DNA of 64,000 bases from Ganoderma boninense (Eukaryota; Basidiomycota; Agaricomycetes; Polyporales; Polyporaceae): positions 4,446,541 to 4,510,540 of the forward strand of contig CM035306.1 in the NCBI GenBank assembly GCA_002900995.3. Reading direction: 5' to 3'. The translations under genes and the position numbers were made by a program. Numbering within the stretch: the stretch's first letter is position 1; each line of letters begins with the position of its first letter. The notes beneath the pieces were generated by a model. It made no database searches. It saw only the letters and a list, made by a program, of their open reading frames with translations, and had not been told where the DNA came from. Shown one piece after another: positions 33,386-44,582 of this stretch.

Positions 33386-35024
33386 TGGCCATTACTAAGT
33401 TTCGCCAATCGCCTCATGTCTCCAACATTACTGGAGTTGAACTCAACACCGCTGCACTCGAGATCATATCCGACTCGGCCATCAGCGCCGGCGATTCCGT
33501 CGTCGAGATATGCCTCTCGAGTCTGCTGTTCGGTGAGCTCCGGCTATCGCTTTCTGGCCATGTTTTTACTCTTCTGACGTACACGTAGGTGTGTTGACGA
33601 CTTTGTCGCTCACAGCGATATTTTTCCTCGTGTAATCTATCTCTGCTTCCATTCCTCGTCTAACATGGGCACTCACGCCTGGGATGTTCAGTCGTCAGGG
33701 GTCGCTCAGGCAAACGAACACCAGGGTGCTTATCCTCAGCACCGTCCTCCTGTACATCTCCACGGGGGTATACGTCGCCGCGCTCATGTGGAACCGGTCA
33801 CAGGCGAACAACCTCGTTCTCGAAGCCACCAACGGCCTCTTCTCCGCATCCTTTTCAGGCTCCCAGGAGATAGCAGCATTCGAGGACGCTGCATGGAAGC
33901 AATCCTGGATGACGATCATCGCACTCGTGTTGAACGTAGGTGGTTTGATAACCACCGCGCCTGCCATGATCATGATCACGATCGCCCACGCACTCATCCT
34001 CGTCCTGCTCTCTCCTGCAGTGCATCATCGGCGACGCCATAGTGTGGTGGCGCGCGTGCGTCATATGGCGCAACAAAGTCGTGTACTGTCTCGGGCCGCC
34101 CCTCGTCGGGCTCACCGTCGGTATGTCACACCCTCCGAGACCCCAGCCTGTCACGTCGCGCGCCGGCTGACTCCCCCACTGTGTTCGGCATCGTGGGCTA
34201 CCGCGAGCCCAGGATCATCCCGACGACGAGGGTGACCCTCCTTGTCACGAACAACGCGTTCGTCAAGGCCGCTGCCGCCATGTCCTTCGCCACGAACGCG
34301 CTCGCGACTGCGCTGATCGCGTACAAGATGTGGTGCGCACTCTCGTATTTTCTAGCTGTAAGATATATTAATGCTAACGGCCGTCTGATCCGCTACCAAT
34401 CATGAATCAGGGAGCACAGGCAACTGGTCAAGAAGCATTTCTCTGCGTCCGGGGTCAAGTCTAGGGTCTTGAACACCCTCGCCTTCCTGGTGGAATGCGG
34501 CAGCATTTATTGTGCACTCATAGTATGTATTTCTAAAAAAAACACATCCACTGTACAATTTACTGACATGCAGAGGATAGATATTTGTGATGGTCCACGA
34601 GGACGACCCGGAGATGCCCCGAGCCGGCGCAGGGATGACGTTCACCAGGCTGGTCGAGTGCTTCATCTACGGGTGCCTCATGCCCCTCGTGGTCAGTGCT
34701 CTCTTCTCTCTCCATTCCCACTTCCACTGCGAACAGACGTTCACGGTTCACTGTTAGGCCATCTACCCCATAATCATCATCGTGATGGTCGCGCTCAACA
34801 GGTCCCCGATCGACACGGGGATATTGTTCCAAGTCCATCAAGCCTCGAGTCCGTCCTCTGGGACGGTCGACAACTCGGACGTGAAAGGGAGGGAGAGCAC
34901 GGTCGTCTTCCGCCTCTCTGAAATACGGACTTTCCCCGTGAGAGATGTGGAGGATGGGGTCGACGGTGCGTGTGCTGGCGAGCCGTGCGACTCAACGAAG
35001 GAGCACGTCGAGAGTCTTGTTTAG
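33386..35024 (+). CDS. Seven-TM family protein, copy 9 (7TM-9)
   Basis: ATG at 33386 (MAITKFRQSPHVSNITG), with an NIT glycosylation site. Exons read CLSSLLFG, VLTTLSLTAIFFL, TRVLILSTVLLYISTGVYVA, CIIGDAIVWWRACVIWRNK, AMSFATNALATALIAYKMW, VLNTLAFLVECGSIYCALI, IFVMVHEDDPEM to YGCLMPLV, and AIYPIIIIVMVALNRSPID with a polar tail ending KEHVESLV and TAG at 35024. Exon 3 probably starts at GGGTCGCTC after the AG at about 33691, which keeps the frame. Like 7TM-2, the intron before exon 5 (about 34121-34176) lacks an AG at its 3' end; both genes share CGGCTGACTCCCCCA there. Closest to 7TM-2. Convergent with 7TM-10. Function unknown. Confidence 0.72.
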
Positions 35025-35103
35025 CCTGAGCTTAAACTCAGCGGTGGTTCGGTCATGGTGGGATAGACAGCGTAGACTTTCTTTGTCATGTTCTGCGAAT
35101 ATA

Positions 35104-36708
35104 TTAGAGATATCGTAGATACGGCCTCGACTCTCCGGCGGAGCTTTGCAGGTCTTTCTTTCGGGGAAATATTATTGCTCTGCAAGAAAGGGCTTCCTGT
35201 AAAGGTCTACACAATCGCGGATCCGGAGTCGGACCCGACAGTGTCCACTTTGTATTCTTGTGCAGTGCTGCTGAACAGGGTGGGGAAATCTGACGGTGAC
35301 CCCGCATGACGCGGACTGCGAGGCGCCTCTCCGTCTCTTCTGGGGCAGACAGACCCCAGTGTAAAGGTGACCAGTTGAGCGCAGTGAGGAAGACGATGCC
35401 AGTAGGATATATGGCCTGTAAAAATGGAGTTCAGCACCTGGTTGCGCACTTGTGCACGATAAGCAATATTTAAATTTACCACGAGAGGTACCAGACAGCC
35501 ATAGACGAAGAAGTACTCGGTATCGATGAGGGGACCGGATGTTTCGAAATTAAATTCGTATGCGAGGACAACCAACTGAAGGTTACACGTCAGAGAAGTG
35601 ATGCGATGTGTATGATGCGGAAACTCATGCATACCAGGATCAAGCAGTATATGCTGCCAGACTCGATGAACAATGCAAACACCTTGAAGGCCCGCGTCTT
35701 GGTCCCGTATATGCCGAGATACCTCTTCATACGACGGTTGTGAAAGCTGGGACATATGATATGATTTAATAAAGAGGAGAGCACACTCGCACGCAAAATT
35801 CACTGACAAGGCCTTGGTTGCGATCAAAGATGTTGCGACGACGTTCGTGGCTAGAGATAATGTAGCCGAGGCGTCCGCAAAGCTACATCTCCGATCATGA
35901 AGTACAGCGTTTGGATAGGACTCGCATAGGATTGAAGAGCTCCTAAAATTCCAAAGACTCGGGCGGTGCGAATTTTAGTCGAGTGTGTAGTAAAGGAGGG
36001 ACTGCGCGCATACCTAGAGTGAGAAGAAGTAGGATCGGACCAGCGACGTAAACCGCCTTATGTCGCCAGATTATGCATGCTCGCCACCAAACGATAGCAT
36101 CACCGATGATGATCTGCCTGAAGTGAGACTGCGATCCAGTGTCAGGTCGCTCGTGGCCGACTCACATTGACTGCTAGCCCGACTGTCATCATCCAGGATT
36201 GTTTGAGAACTGCGTTCTCGAGGAACAGGAGGCTGGCGTCTCCATCGTACGTCTCCGCAAAGATGCCTTCGTTGGCTTCCCGGATGATGCGAGCCACGCT
36301 TGTCCAGTTCCAAATAAGACTGGCCATATATATGCTGGTGGACGCATATAAGACGACTGTGGTGAAGAGCGGTATTCTGATCGAGGTGTTCGTCAATGTT
36401 TTTCCTCGGCGGCTATATCCGCATATTGAGTCCGAGTACATGATAGGTAAGGTGAGATATTCCTCACAGGAGCAGGAATACGGATGAAAAAGCGAGGATA
36501 GTCAATACACCTGCAGCATGATATTCAGTATTGTGAATGCGACATTGAGTTAAATTTCAAGCTCACCGAAGAGTAAGCTCGAGAGCGAGAACTGGAGAAC
36601 GAGTGTGACAGCATTCGAGGCGAAGTCCCGGATAATACGCAAAGCATGCCTGTTGACGTCAATGTCGTTCCGGCGGGGGACAGGAATAGCGGCATGAGAC
36701 ACAGTCAT
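35104..36708 (-). CDS. Seven-TM family protein, copy 10 (7TM-10), probable frameshift
   Basis: ATG at 36708 (MTVSHAAIPVPRRNDID). Exons read SLSSLLFG, VLTILAFSSVFLLL, IPLFTTVVLYASTSIYMASL, IIIGDAIVWWRACIIWRHK, VFGILGALQSYASPI to YFMIGD, then a change of frame before FADASATLSLATNVVATSL. That break near 35878-35890 introduces a nearby stop in the first frame. Downstream exons are recognisable (RAFKVFALFIESGSIYCLIL, YFFVYGCLVPLV, AIYPTGIVFLTALNWSPL). The last exon stays open to TAA at 35104; in another frame the tail ends at about 35207. The tryptophan that ends exon 5 in other copies is changed. Closest to 7TM-8. It may be a young pseudogene or carry a sequence error. Confidence 0.6.
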
Positions 36709-37486
36709 TGGACGTAGCCAAATGGGGCTGCTGAACGGATAGAATCGGTGGGGGACATGAGACGTGTCCAGAAAGGCCGACTTATATGCACGTTGCCGTT
36801 CGAAGGCCATGCAAGGTTTGGTTATCGCGATAGCCCATCGAATTGTTCGACAGATAGATACTGATATGCGGTTCGTTTTCGCAGCACTTCCGCATATGTT
36901 GACATACTCTCGGAGTGAAGACAGACACTGGACCGTCGAGAAAGGTCCCTGAATTCTGCGCCGTGGAGTCAATTTCTATGCCATGATCTATGGATACGAT
37001 AGGGGGGGAGGAGGGATGGATGTTCCATGCCGAATCGTCTGAATGGGATGCGAAGGTGCCACGGCAAGGTGGTGGCGTCTCCGGAGCATTGACACAACAA
37101 AGATGCGTATGGATCGATATCATGCATCTAACGAAGAAAGTCAGCACATCTGCCTTTTGTGCCGCCGACAGCGCAGCAGCAAGCAGAAAATGGCGCAGAG
37201 ATAGCAGCAACAAAACAGTTCGACAGATTGCGCGCAATTGCAGCACGTTCGGGTGAACTCACTTGCTGGATGCGCTACTGTACTCACCATCCGCCAATAA
37301 TGCAATAGAGTCCAGCTGCTCCACTGCTCCCGTAGCGTTCAAGAAATTCAACATGGAGGATCTCGTGGGCGGCCGTTGAGCCCTAGTTCAACGAGGGATA
37401 AATATACGAGGGTGCATTCAGGTGGCAGGGAAAGGATGCACTAAACAGATGCTCAGATAATAATACTTAGCGCACCACTCACGAAG
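36709..37486. other. Intergenic between 7TM-10 and P450-1
   Basis: No gene recognised. TATATAAG-like sequence near 36780 on the minus strand lies upstream of 7TM-10. Frames at 36764-37256 have no recognisable homology. Confidence 0.35.
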
Positions 37487-39845
37487 TCACCAAAGCCGCT
37501 CCAGCACGACAGGCAGCTCCGGCCTGTTCGCAACAAGGTAATCCCTAAACTCTCTCTCGTACCTCCGCACATCCCACCCTCCTCCAGCTCATGCGGAACC
37601 GCTGCACGAGCGCGCACACGACGACGCGCATCTGGCGCATCGCGAGCGCCTTGCCCGCGCAGTTCATCGGCCCGTGCGAGAACGGGATGAACGCCCGCTC
37701 GTCGTGCACGAACGCGCCTTCGACCTCAGAAGGGGGCGCGTGGGACCAGGGAGTATGGGAGCATGAGAGGGCGAGGCGGCCGGCAGCGACGAGCCAGCGC
37801 TCGGGCCAGAACGTGTCGGGGCAGACGAAGCTGCGCGCGTCGCGGTGCAGGACGTACGGCGGGATGTAGACGTGCGTCCCGGGCTGGAGCACCCTGTCTC
37901 CCTCCACGTCAGTGAGAGCAGCGTCGTGTGGAACGAGGAGAGGGGAGAGAGGACGTACACGGCGCGAGAGCCAGAGCCAGAGCTGAGGACGACGGGCGCG
38001 GCAGCGTCGTGGGGAACTTGGCGCGGGTTGCTCGTCGGGACGGGCGGGAAGAGGCGGAGCGTTTCGTTTCTGCGGGTTGGCAAGTCGGTTGACAGGTCCA
38101 AGAAGTCAGCGGGTCTTGTCTAGGTTTCGGAAGAGAACGAGAACGAGAGCACGTGTATACGTATACGTACATAACGGCGGTGAGGTAGTGCATCTCGCGG
38201 TGGTGCACCGTGTCGCACACGTCCTCGCCCGCGGGGAAGAACCTGTCGACCTCGTCCTGGAGCGCCGCGTACGCGGGTGGGTGCGCGAGGAGGCAGTGGA
38301 AGACGCTTGTGATCGCGCTCGAGCTCGTGTCGGAGCCCGCGACCATCGCGAGGACGCCGTCGTCCAGGAGGTGGCGCTCGGGGGGAGGAGACTCCTCGCG
38401 GAGGTCGTCGTTGTTCTGTTGTTTCAGTTAAACAGCTGATGACGGCGGTGGGCGAACGAGTGAGGTACAACACACCAGATAGTAGAAGAGGTCACGAGTC
38501 GAGGAGCCTCTCGCGACGCGCTTCTTCGTTAGCATCCGGCCGTGCTCAAGCAGTATGTTGAGAGGCCCTCCAGCACCTGGGATGTGCCCTATGTATACAC
38601 CCAGCCACGGAACGTGGCCTAGAAGGAACGCTATCCTGTGTGCGTGTTGTGAGCGGGCTATGTAATGTTCCCTACGATGACGTCTCACTCCGCTCCCTGT
38701 TGACCATCGCCCATATGTCGCCTTTGTCTCCGTCCTCGATCTGTTCAGATCCTCCGCCAAACCTTCAGCTCGGACAGTGAGTTCGAAACAAGGCCAGGGA
38801 GTCAAGCATACACGCACACCATATCGGACATGAAGTCATACCTGTATGCATACAATCAGCACTACAATCCCTGCAGATTGCTTGAGCGTGCATACGTACG
38901 CAAAGTAGTTGATCCACTTCCCGAGCACGACCGTGCCCTCCAGCCGCCCGAGCACGTCCATTAATTTGTGCACGCGGTGAGACAAGATATGGTCGTAGCC
39001 CTTGAGTGCAGCCGGGGCGAGCCCTCGGTTCCACGGGCGCCGCCGCCGCGCGTGCTCGTCGGCGTCCTGGATGCCGATGAGGGGGACCGTGGTCGCGCTC
39101 AACGTCACGCCCTTGTATGCTGTTTTTGTTTTGTCGATGGAGATGGAGATGGTGGGTCAGGGCGCGTGGACGGCTGAATACGAGCTGCGTACTTGCTGCC
39201 TTCTGGATGCCCGACGGGCCGAGGATGGCGCCGACTAGCGACGCATCGCGTACTGAGATGTGGTTCGGCCTGATAGTAGTGATCGAGGGAAAGGGAAGCA
39301 AGCGACCATACATACATAATTATAATTGAGCAGGTAAGCTCTGGCTGTGGACAGTGGACGACAGGAAACTCACCGATGCGGACGACATCGCCGTACGTGT
39401 CATGCAAGGACCTCAGGTACTCCATTTGCTTGCCGTTGCTCGTCCGAATGACGTGCCACAGCATGGAGGTCCGGCACCAAACTGGACCGGGGTACTGGCG
39501 CAGCGGGTGGAAGGGAGACAGACGATAGATACGACGGATAGAGACAGGACTTCGAGATAAATGACGTAGCAAAAGACAAGCTCAGAGACGGTCGGCCATC
39601 CAGCATTTGCAGACCTCAGTGGGTAGAGCGAGGCGACGGCAGGTGGAACGAGCAGGAGTGACGCGTGTAATGTGAGACTGAACGTCTCGAAGCTGCGAAA
39701 GATCTGGTGTGCGAGCTGAAGCGCAGGCCCGGAACAACGACGTCAGCGAAGCGGGAAGAACGAGGTGGCGGGACTGAGGCGTACCATGGCCGAGACAGAG
39801 AGATATGTGACCGTTGAGGCTCGATTCCGAGTAAGAGGAGAGCAT
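37487..39845 (-). pseudogene. Cytochrome P450 copy 1 (P450-1), inactivated
   Basis: Close relative of P450-2 with the same exon plan. Recognisable parts: FHPLRQYPGPVWCRTSMLW, PNHISVRDASLVGAILG, VPLIGIQDADEHARRRRPWN, a 24-nt microexon (38818-38841), the I-helix AGSDTSSSAIT, ExxR in NETLRLFP, PERW in FWPERW, and the heme loop FSHGPMNCAGKALAMRQMR with the Cys ligand. Defects seen against P450-2: one extra base in exon 1, one missing base in exon 2 near 39535, and a frame break near 37565-37590 after FRMSW that gives an early stop and cuts off the C-terminal segment (DYLVANRPELPVVLE). Upstream sequence also matches that of P450-2. A gene model avoiding the first two breaks would lose the membrane anchor. 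Confidence 0.8.
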
Positions 39846-41692
39846 GGTGATCATCGTTATACCTGCTCACACATCACAGGGAGACGTGGTGGGTACATAG
39901 CAAGGAGGCGGGAGGCACAGGACAGAGGTCAAGAGTGCACCGAACCGAATAAGTCCCGCCGCGGGTGATCACCTGAGCAGGGCCAGTCCGCAGGGGATTG
40001 ATGGTACGCCAGCGAGTAGGGTGCAGCGCAGCGCACAGGTGGAGAATCGCAACTGCATGCATAGAATTCGACAGTGAAATCCAGATATATGTATGCTATT
40101 ACGAGCCTGAATATGCCTTGGCCTTTGGGACAACAAATGCGCCGTTCAGGAATGAAAGTAGGTGGTGACGCCATTCAAAAGCGCAATGGGGAAAGAGCGA
40201 CCGAGACGACATCGATTACTCACCGCGACCCCCGCTTTATGCCACTCCGATTCCCCAATGCTAGTACTTCTGCAAACTGAACGCGACCATGCCTGCCAAG
40301 TTTGATTCGGGCTATGACTGACTTTCGGGAAGCCGACTGAAGATGGGCCAAAGTCAGCAGCAGATGATAAGACTGGGTCACGGAATGTAACGCATCAGAT
40401 GCATTAGATGGAAGCCAGTGAGTCGAGACACATTCACAAGAGTGCGCGGCAGTGAGAAAACACCAGAGCTGTCATCGTGTGCGGGAGGCCTACAAACATG
40501 GCTGTGAACTCTGGAGACGTTGACCATGATCGACGGAGCAGCATACACGGGCGTCTGATCACGCGCCCGATACGACACCCACCTCATATCTTCGCCCAAT
40601 ATTCTCTCTCTCTCTTCCTCTCTTTCTCCGGCTCACCCTCCGTCAATAACAATAGCATCCGGCATGTTGTCATAGCATACTACGATTTCTCACAACGACC
40701 GCCGCCGTCGCACTAGGTACGGTATCCCATGACTATTGACGACAGCCCAGCTCAAAGGACTTCGTGTACAATCGAACATATTCGGGATACTTCATGTCCG
40801 TCACATTCACAACGGAGGTGTCGCGGCATGCGCAGTGCGGTGCCACTAGCACTGGTGAGTCGATTCCTGTCTGCCTACTCTCGGGCTGTGCTTTCAAGTT
40901 GTCGTGGAAGACGGGCTCACCTAACGGCTCGATCATCTCAAGGACGCAGCGGCCCCCGAGGACGCGGAGTTAGAATGATCGCGGGTTATTATTGTCAGTT
41001 TTTTAGATCACGGTTACTGGGCTAGGTGAGCCTCCGCTGTCTTCCGTCTCGCCGCAGGGGTGCACGGATCGCAACCTGTACCCGGGTCGAAGTCATGACC
41101 TGCTTGCCCGTCTCAGACATCCACTTAGCGATTGGAGGGGAGGAGACAAGTAACCTCTCTGTAACTATGGACGAGGGCTTAGATCTTAGAGCCGAAGACG
41201 GCGAGAATCGAATGGAGAGGACTCGGGGATTTGAGAAAGCCGAGTTACTCGGACTCAGAGCGGCTCAGGTTCGCGGCGATGTGCGCTTCTCACCGAGGTC
41301 ACTGTCCTTCCGCTCCTAGTCCTCCTACGCAGGGATCAGACTCATGCAGTCGTTTCGGTATCCGTTCCTTTCGGGCAGCCAGCCAACGACCAACGCCACA
41401 TTCGCAGATCCCACAGAGAACCCATCTTTCCTGGACATGGACATGGACATCGATCGTCAAGTGCGTGCATGGGGGGCACGACTCGAGCTCCACCTGGTAC
41501 AGTCATCAACCGCCCAACGTAACGCCGAATTGAATTTTTGAGCTTTCTCCCTCATTTCTGCAGCTATTGCCATGATTCTAGTGTCAAATTGTAGCTACTG
41601 TTAATCTGAATGCATTGAATGTTGGAAAAACTGTCGGAGGTCGAGCAGAGCAGTAAAAGCAAGTAGATTCCGGTTGTCCTGTACCGGTCGTC
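39846..41692. other. Intergenic, no gene supported
   Basis: The first 110 bases are the P450-1 promoter, homologous to the P450-2 promoter (shared TTATTCGGTT, CCCACCACGTCTCCCT, GAGCAGGTATAAC). The rest contains short frames (for example 41026-41319, plus) without recognisable homology. Confidence 0.4.
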
Positions 41693-43207
41693 GTGGTACA
41701 GAGGCAAACGGATGAGCTACAAAAGTGTACAATCCCGCCCGTATCGTACGTCGGGAACTTCCGGCGAGCAAGCGCTCGCTTGCCAAAATCCGTGCGAGCA
41801 GCAGACCTCGACCATTTGCTGGCAGCTTGCGTTCATCATTATTTCCGATTTCCCTTTCGCTTCAATTCTTCGCTCCTCTTCCTTCCTATCACCCACTTTG
41901 GCTTCGACTTCCCCTCCGTTGTCCAACTGAATGACATCGCAGCCATATCGGGACTCATCCGTGATCTCAACCACCATGTCCCCACCTTCCGCACCATGGC
42001 ACGCATCACGCTTGCAGATTGGACCTGCCTCCTCAATCATTGTCAATCACCGCTTGAACGACCCACCACACGTCAGTTCGCACGGTCCATGCAAGTCCTC
42101 CCTGCGGCCTGGATCGTTGCACTCAATGCACTCCAGAATCTTGGAATTTCTATCCGCTCCTCCGACCAATCCCACCTCTACTCAGGCGACGTCTCTCTCC
42201 GTCATCTCCACCACCTCTTCTCCCATCACCCCCTCCTACCTTCCTCCCTCGCGATCACAAATCTGGCACGCGCTCACCTCTCTCACCTCTGCCACCTCGC
42301 TTCCTGGACCGCTTCCACCACGACGCAATCCTACACCCTCACTCCTTTTCCCCATGTCCTTCATACCCTCTCCAACTTCTCTGCCCGACATGATTGGCCT
42401 GCCGTACAGCGCTGACTCTGCGCCCTCTCCCTCGCTGACTTCACTAATGCTACTGCAGGACTCTTCGACCCAGACATAGGCCCTGCCGCCGCCCATCAGT
42501 CGGACGATCGATGGACCTTGGCCCTTCCCCCTTCCCTCCGCCAGCAATACGCCGAAACAGCCATCCTCGCGGCAGTAAGACTCTCATCATCGCATCCCCT
42601 CTCTCCCGAAGGCATTCTTGCATCCGACGCTTCTGCGGTCTCTCGTCCCCGCCCACACGTCACCTTTGCCGCCACCTCACCCCACGCCACTCTCGTCCTC
42701 GCAATTGCACCGCCTGATCGATCCGCTTCCAGCCTACACGGTGAAGTCTTTGGTCTCATTCTCGCAGCTCTCCTTCACCTCCATCGCCCTGTCCTCCCAC
42801 CTCCCTCCCGCCCAGTCCTATACACAGACCACCTCAATTCGGTTCACTTTTACCAGTCCTCTCCTCACCCTCGCTGTCACCGTCACCTCCCCAGAACCCC
42901 GCCCTTCCCCTTTTACCGCTGGTTGCAGGACATCTGTCAACGCTCCCCCAACGCGCCTATTATCACCTACACTCCCGCACATACCTCGAACTCTTCTCCC
43001 CCAGCACAAGCCAACCGCCTTGTCGACAATCTTGCGTCCACCTCACATACGCCTGGCCGCATCCCTCTCGCCCTCCCTTTACCTACGTTCACCCTCCCCC
43101 CATATGTCCTCCATGCACCTTCCCACGGCTACATACTCCCCTCTTCGATCCCCATTCCTATAAGCGTGCTACGAATCTTTCCCCTCCTCGTATCCCTCCT
43201 CCTATAG
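41693..43207 (+). mobile_element. LINE-type retrotransposon fragment with RNase H domain
   Basis: One reading frame of about 505 codons is open from an upstream stop (no ATG is needed for a 5'-truncated fragment) to TAG at 43207, broken only by TGA at 42413-42415. The C-terminal half has RNase H features: an Asp in ILASDASAVS, a Glu in LHGEVFGLILAALL, an Asp in VLYTDHLNSV and a late His-containing TYTPAHT. The N-terminal half, with WIVALNALQNLGIS, resembles the region between reverse transcriptase and RNase H. The polymerase domain itself is absent upstream. This fits a 5'-truncated non-LTR element of the kind common in Agaricomycetes. The single TGA is consistent with a C-to-T type change. 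Not a host gene. Confidence 0.7.
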
Positions 43208-43444
43208 CCTTGCCTCCTCATCTCACCCACCTTCTCTAACTTTCCCTCAGCTTCCTCGATCATTCCGGGCCGGCGAGGTTCCTACACTACCGTAGTCACC
43301 TGAGCTATTTGTCATAGCGTAGTCGGTCTTATCAACTCTGTCTCTGTCTCCAACATTGAAATCAATTATGTGTTGCGATTTCATGAAACGTAGGCTTGAT
43401 TGTCCCAACGTTCTTTTGGCGCTTAAGGAAGCTTTCCCACCTCA
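43208..43444. other. Retroelement 3' flank
   Basis: Possible 3' untranslated tail of the LINE fragment; no poly-A tract or target-site duplication is evident. Confidence 0.3.
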
Positions 43445-43800
43445 TGTAACACCTTGGCTCAAATTCGTCGTGCAGCACTGTGTATGTCCGGGAAAAAGCT
43501 CATTATAATTATTAAAACAAGGGACATTTAGTATGCAAAGTTTCATACTATGGTGTGATGATTTGAATGAAGCATAGACGAAATATTCATAGAGAGTAGG
43601 TACATATTTCGCACAGTCAAATCTACATGGTTCTCCAATGTTTACAGCAAGATTTTGTGGGGTTGAATGAACATTGTTGGTCCATATTTTGCACATAGTT
43701 TAGAGACAACATATGGAATATATTGCAACAAAAATCAGGGGGAAAGCTTCACTCCTTGTCCAGATATAGACAAAATGTTACACTAGATGGAGGTGTTACA
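43445..43800. mobile_element. Solo LTR, Ty3/gypsy-like
   Basis: A 356-bp segment begins TGTAACACCT and ends AGGTGTTACA, i.e. TG...CA with perfect 10-base inverted ends, the hallmark of an LTR. Its interior is AT-rich compared with its surroundings and encodes nothing convincing. No gag-pol sequence flanks it. The five bases on the left (CCTCA) and right (TCAGC) are not identical, so a clean target-site duplication is missing. Best read as a solo LTR left by recombination. Confidence 0.7.
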
Positions 43801-43820
43801 TCAGCCGGTTGATGACTGTA

Positions 43821-44582
43821 CGGCCAAAATTCCCGGACCCGCGTAGCGAGTCTTCTCCGTCGGATCCGCCTCCCTCGAGTCGCGACGAACCGAACTGTGC
43901 GTGCGGCGCTGGGGCGGCGATCGTCTCCATAGTAATGCGGAAGTGGAAACAGCACCGACGTGTTGGAATTTCGTCGCGCTCGGGTGTCGTTCTGTTCTGC
44001 CTGCATTAGATCTACGTCTACGGCGCCGGTATTGCAGAGTCCTCATAGTGGGAGCATTGAAGATAAGCCCGGTGGAAGCGTCGTGCTCGACTCAGGCCAA
44101 GAGTCTTGCTGGATGGAGTCGAGTCTCTCGACTTCTTCCTCGCCATTCGCTCGGCTACTAGATCCCGCCTGTGCTCCCAATCTATGGTTAGACAGCGAGA
44201 CTTCCGATGCAGTCAATCTCGTGCTCGCCCGCGTTTAAACTTTATCGCCGCCGAGGACTCGGTCTCTCAGTTATTGTTATTGTCGTCTCGTATTCTTCGT
44301 CTCTGCTTGGGTCTTGAGCCTAGGTGCGTGGGTTTCCTCTGATCTGTGCTCATGTCTGCGGAAGGTGGGTGTCGCTCCCACAACGGGGGGATCTTCGACG
44401 ACAATGCGATCAGGAAGAGACGACTCGGAGCCACGATACAAGTTGGTCGCATGTCCACATCACTATGGGGACGATCGCCGCCTTAACACCACAACCGCAA
44501 GCATATACATAGACACAGTTCGGGTCGTCGAGGCGGATCTGACGGAGAAGACTTGCTATGCGGGTCCGGGAATTTTGGCCGC
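43821..44582. repeat. Fold-back inverted repeat, arms about 110-120 bp
   Basis: Sequence at about 43821-43930 (GGCCAAAATTCCCGGACCCG through CTTCTCCGTC, GATCCGCCT, CGAACTGTG and GGCGGCGATCGTC) recurs in reverse complement at about 44461-44582 with the same blocks in the same order. The roughly 530-base centre encodes nothing recognised. It starts 20 bases after the solo LTR, so it may be part of a nested repeat or a non-autonomous fold-back element. No terminal duplication was identified. Confidence 0.7.

Noticed and set aside
1715..36708. Possible mating-type (pheromone receptor) locus
   Set aside because: The seven-TM genes do not read like STE3 receptors and no short CaaX pheromone precursor was seen nearby.
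41026..41319. 98-codon plus-strand frame
   Set aside because: Starts with ATG but has no homology I recognise and no supporting context; it lies in a repeat-flanked interval.
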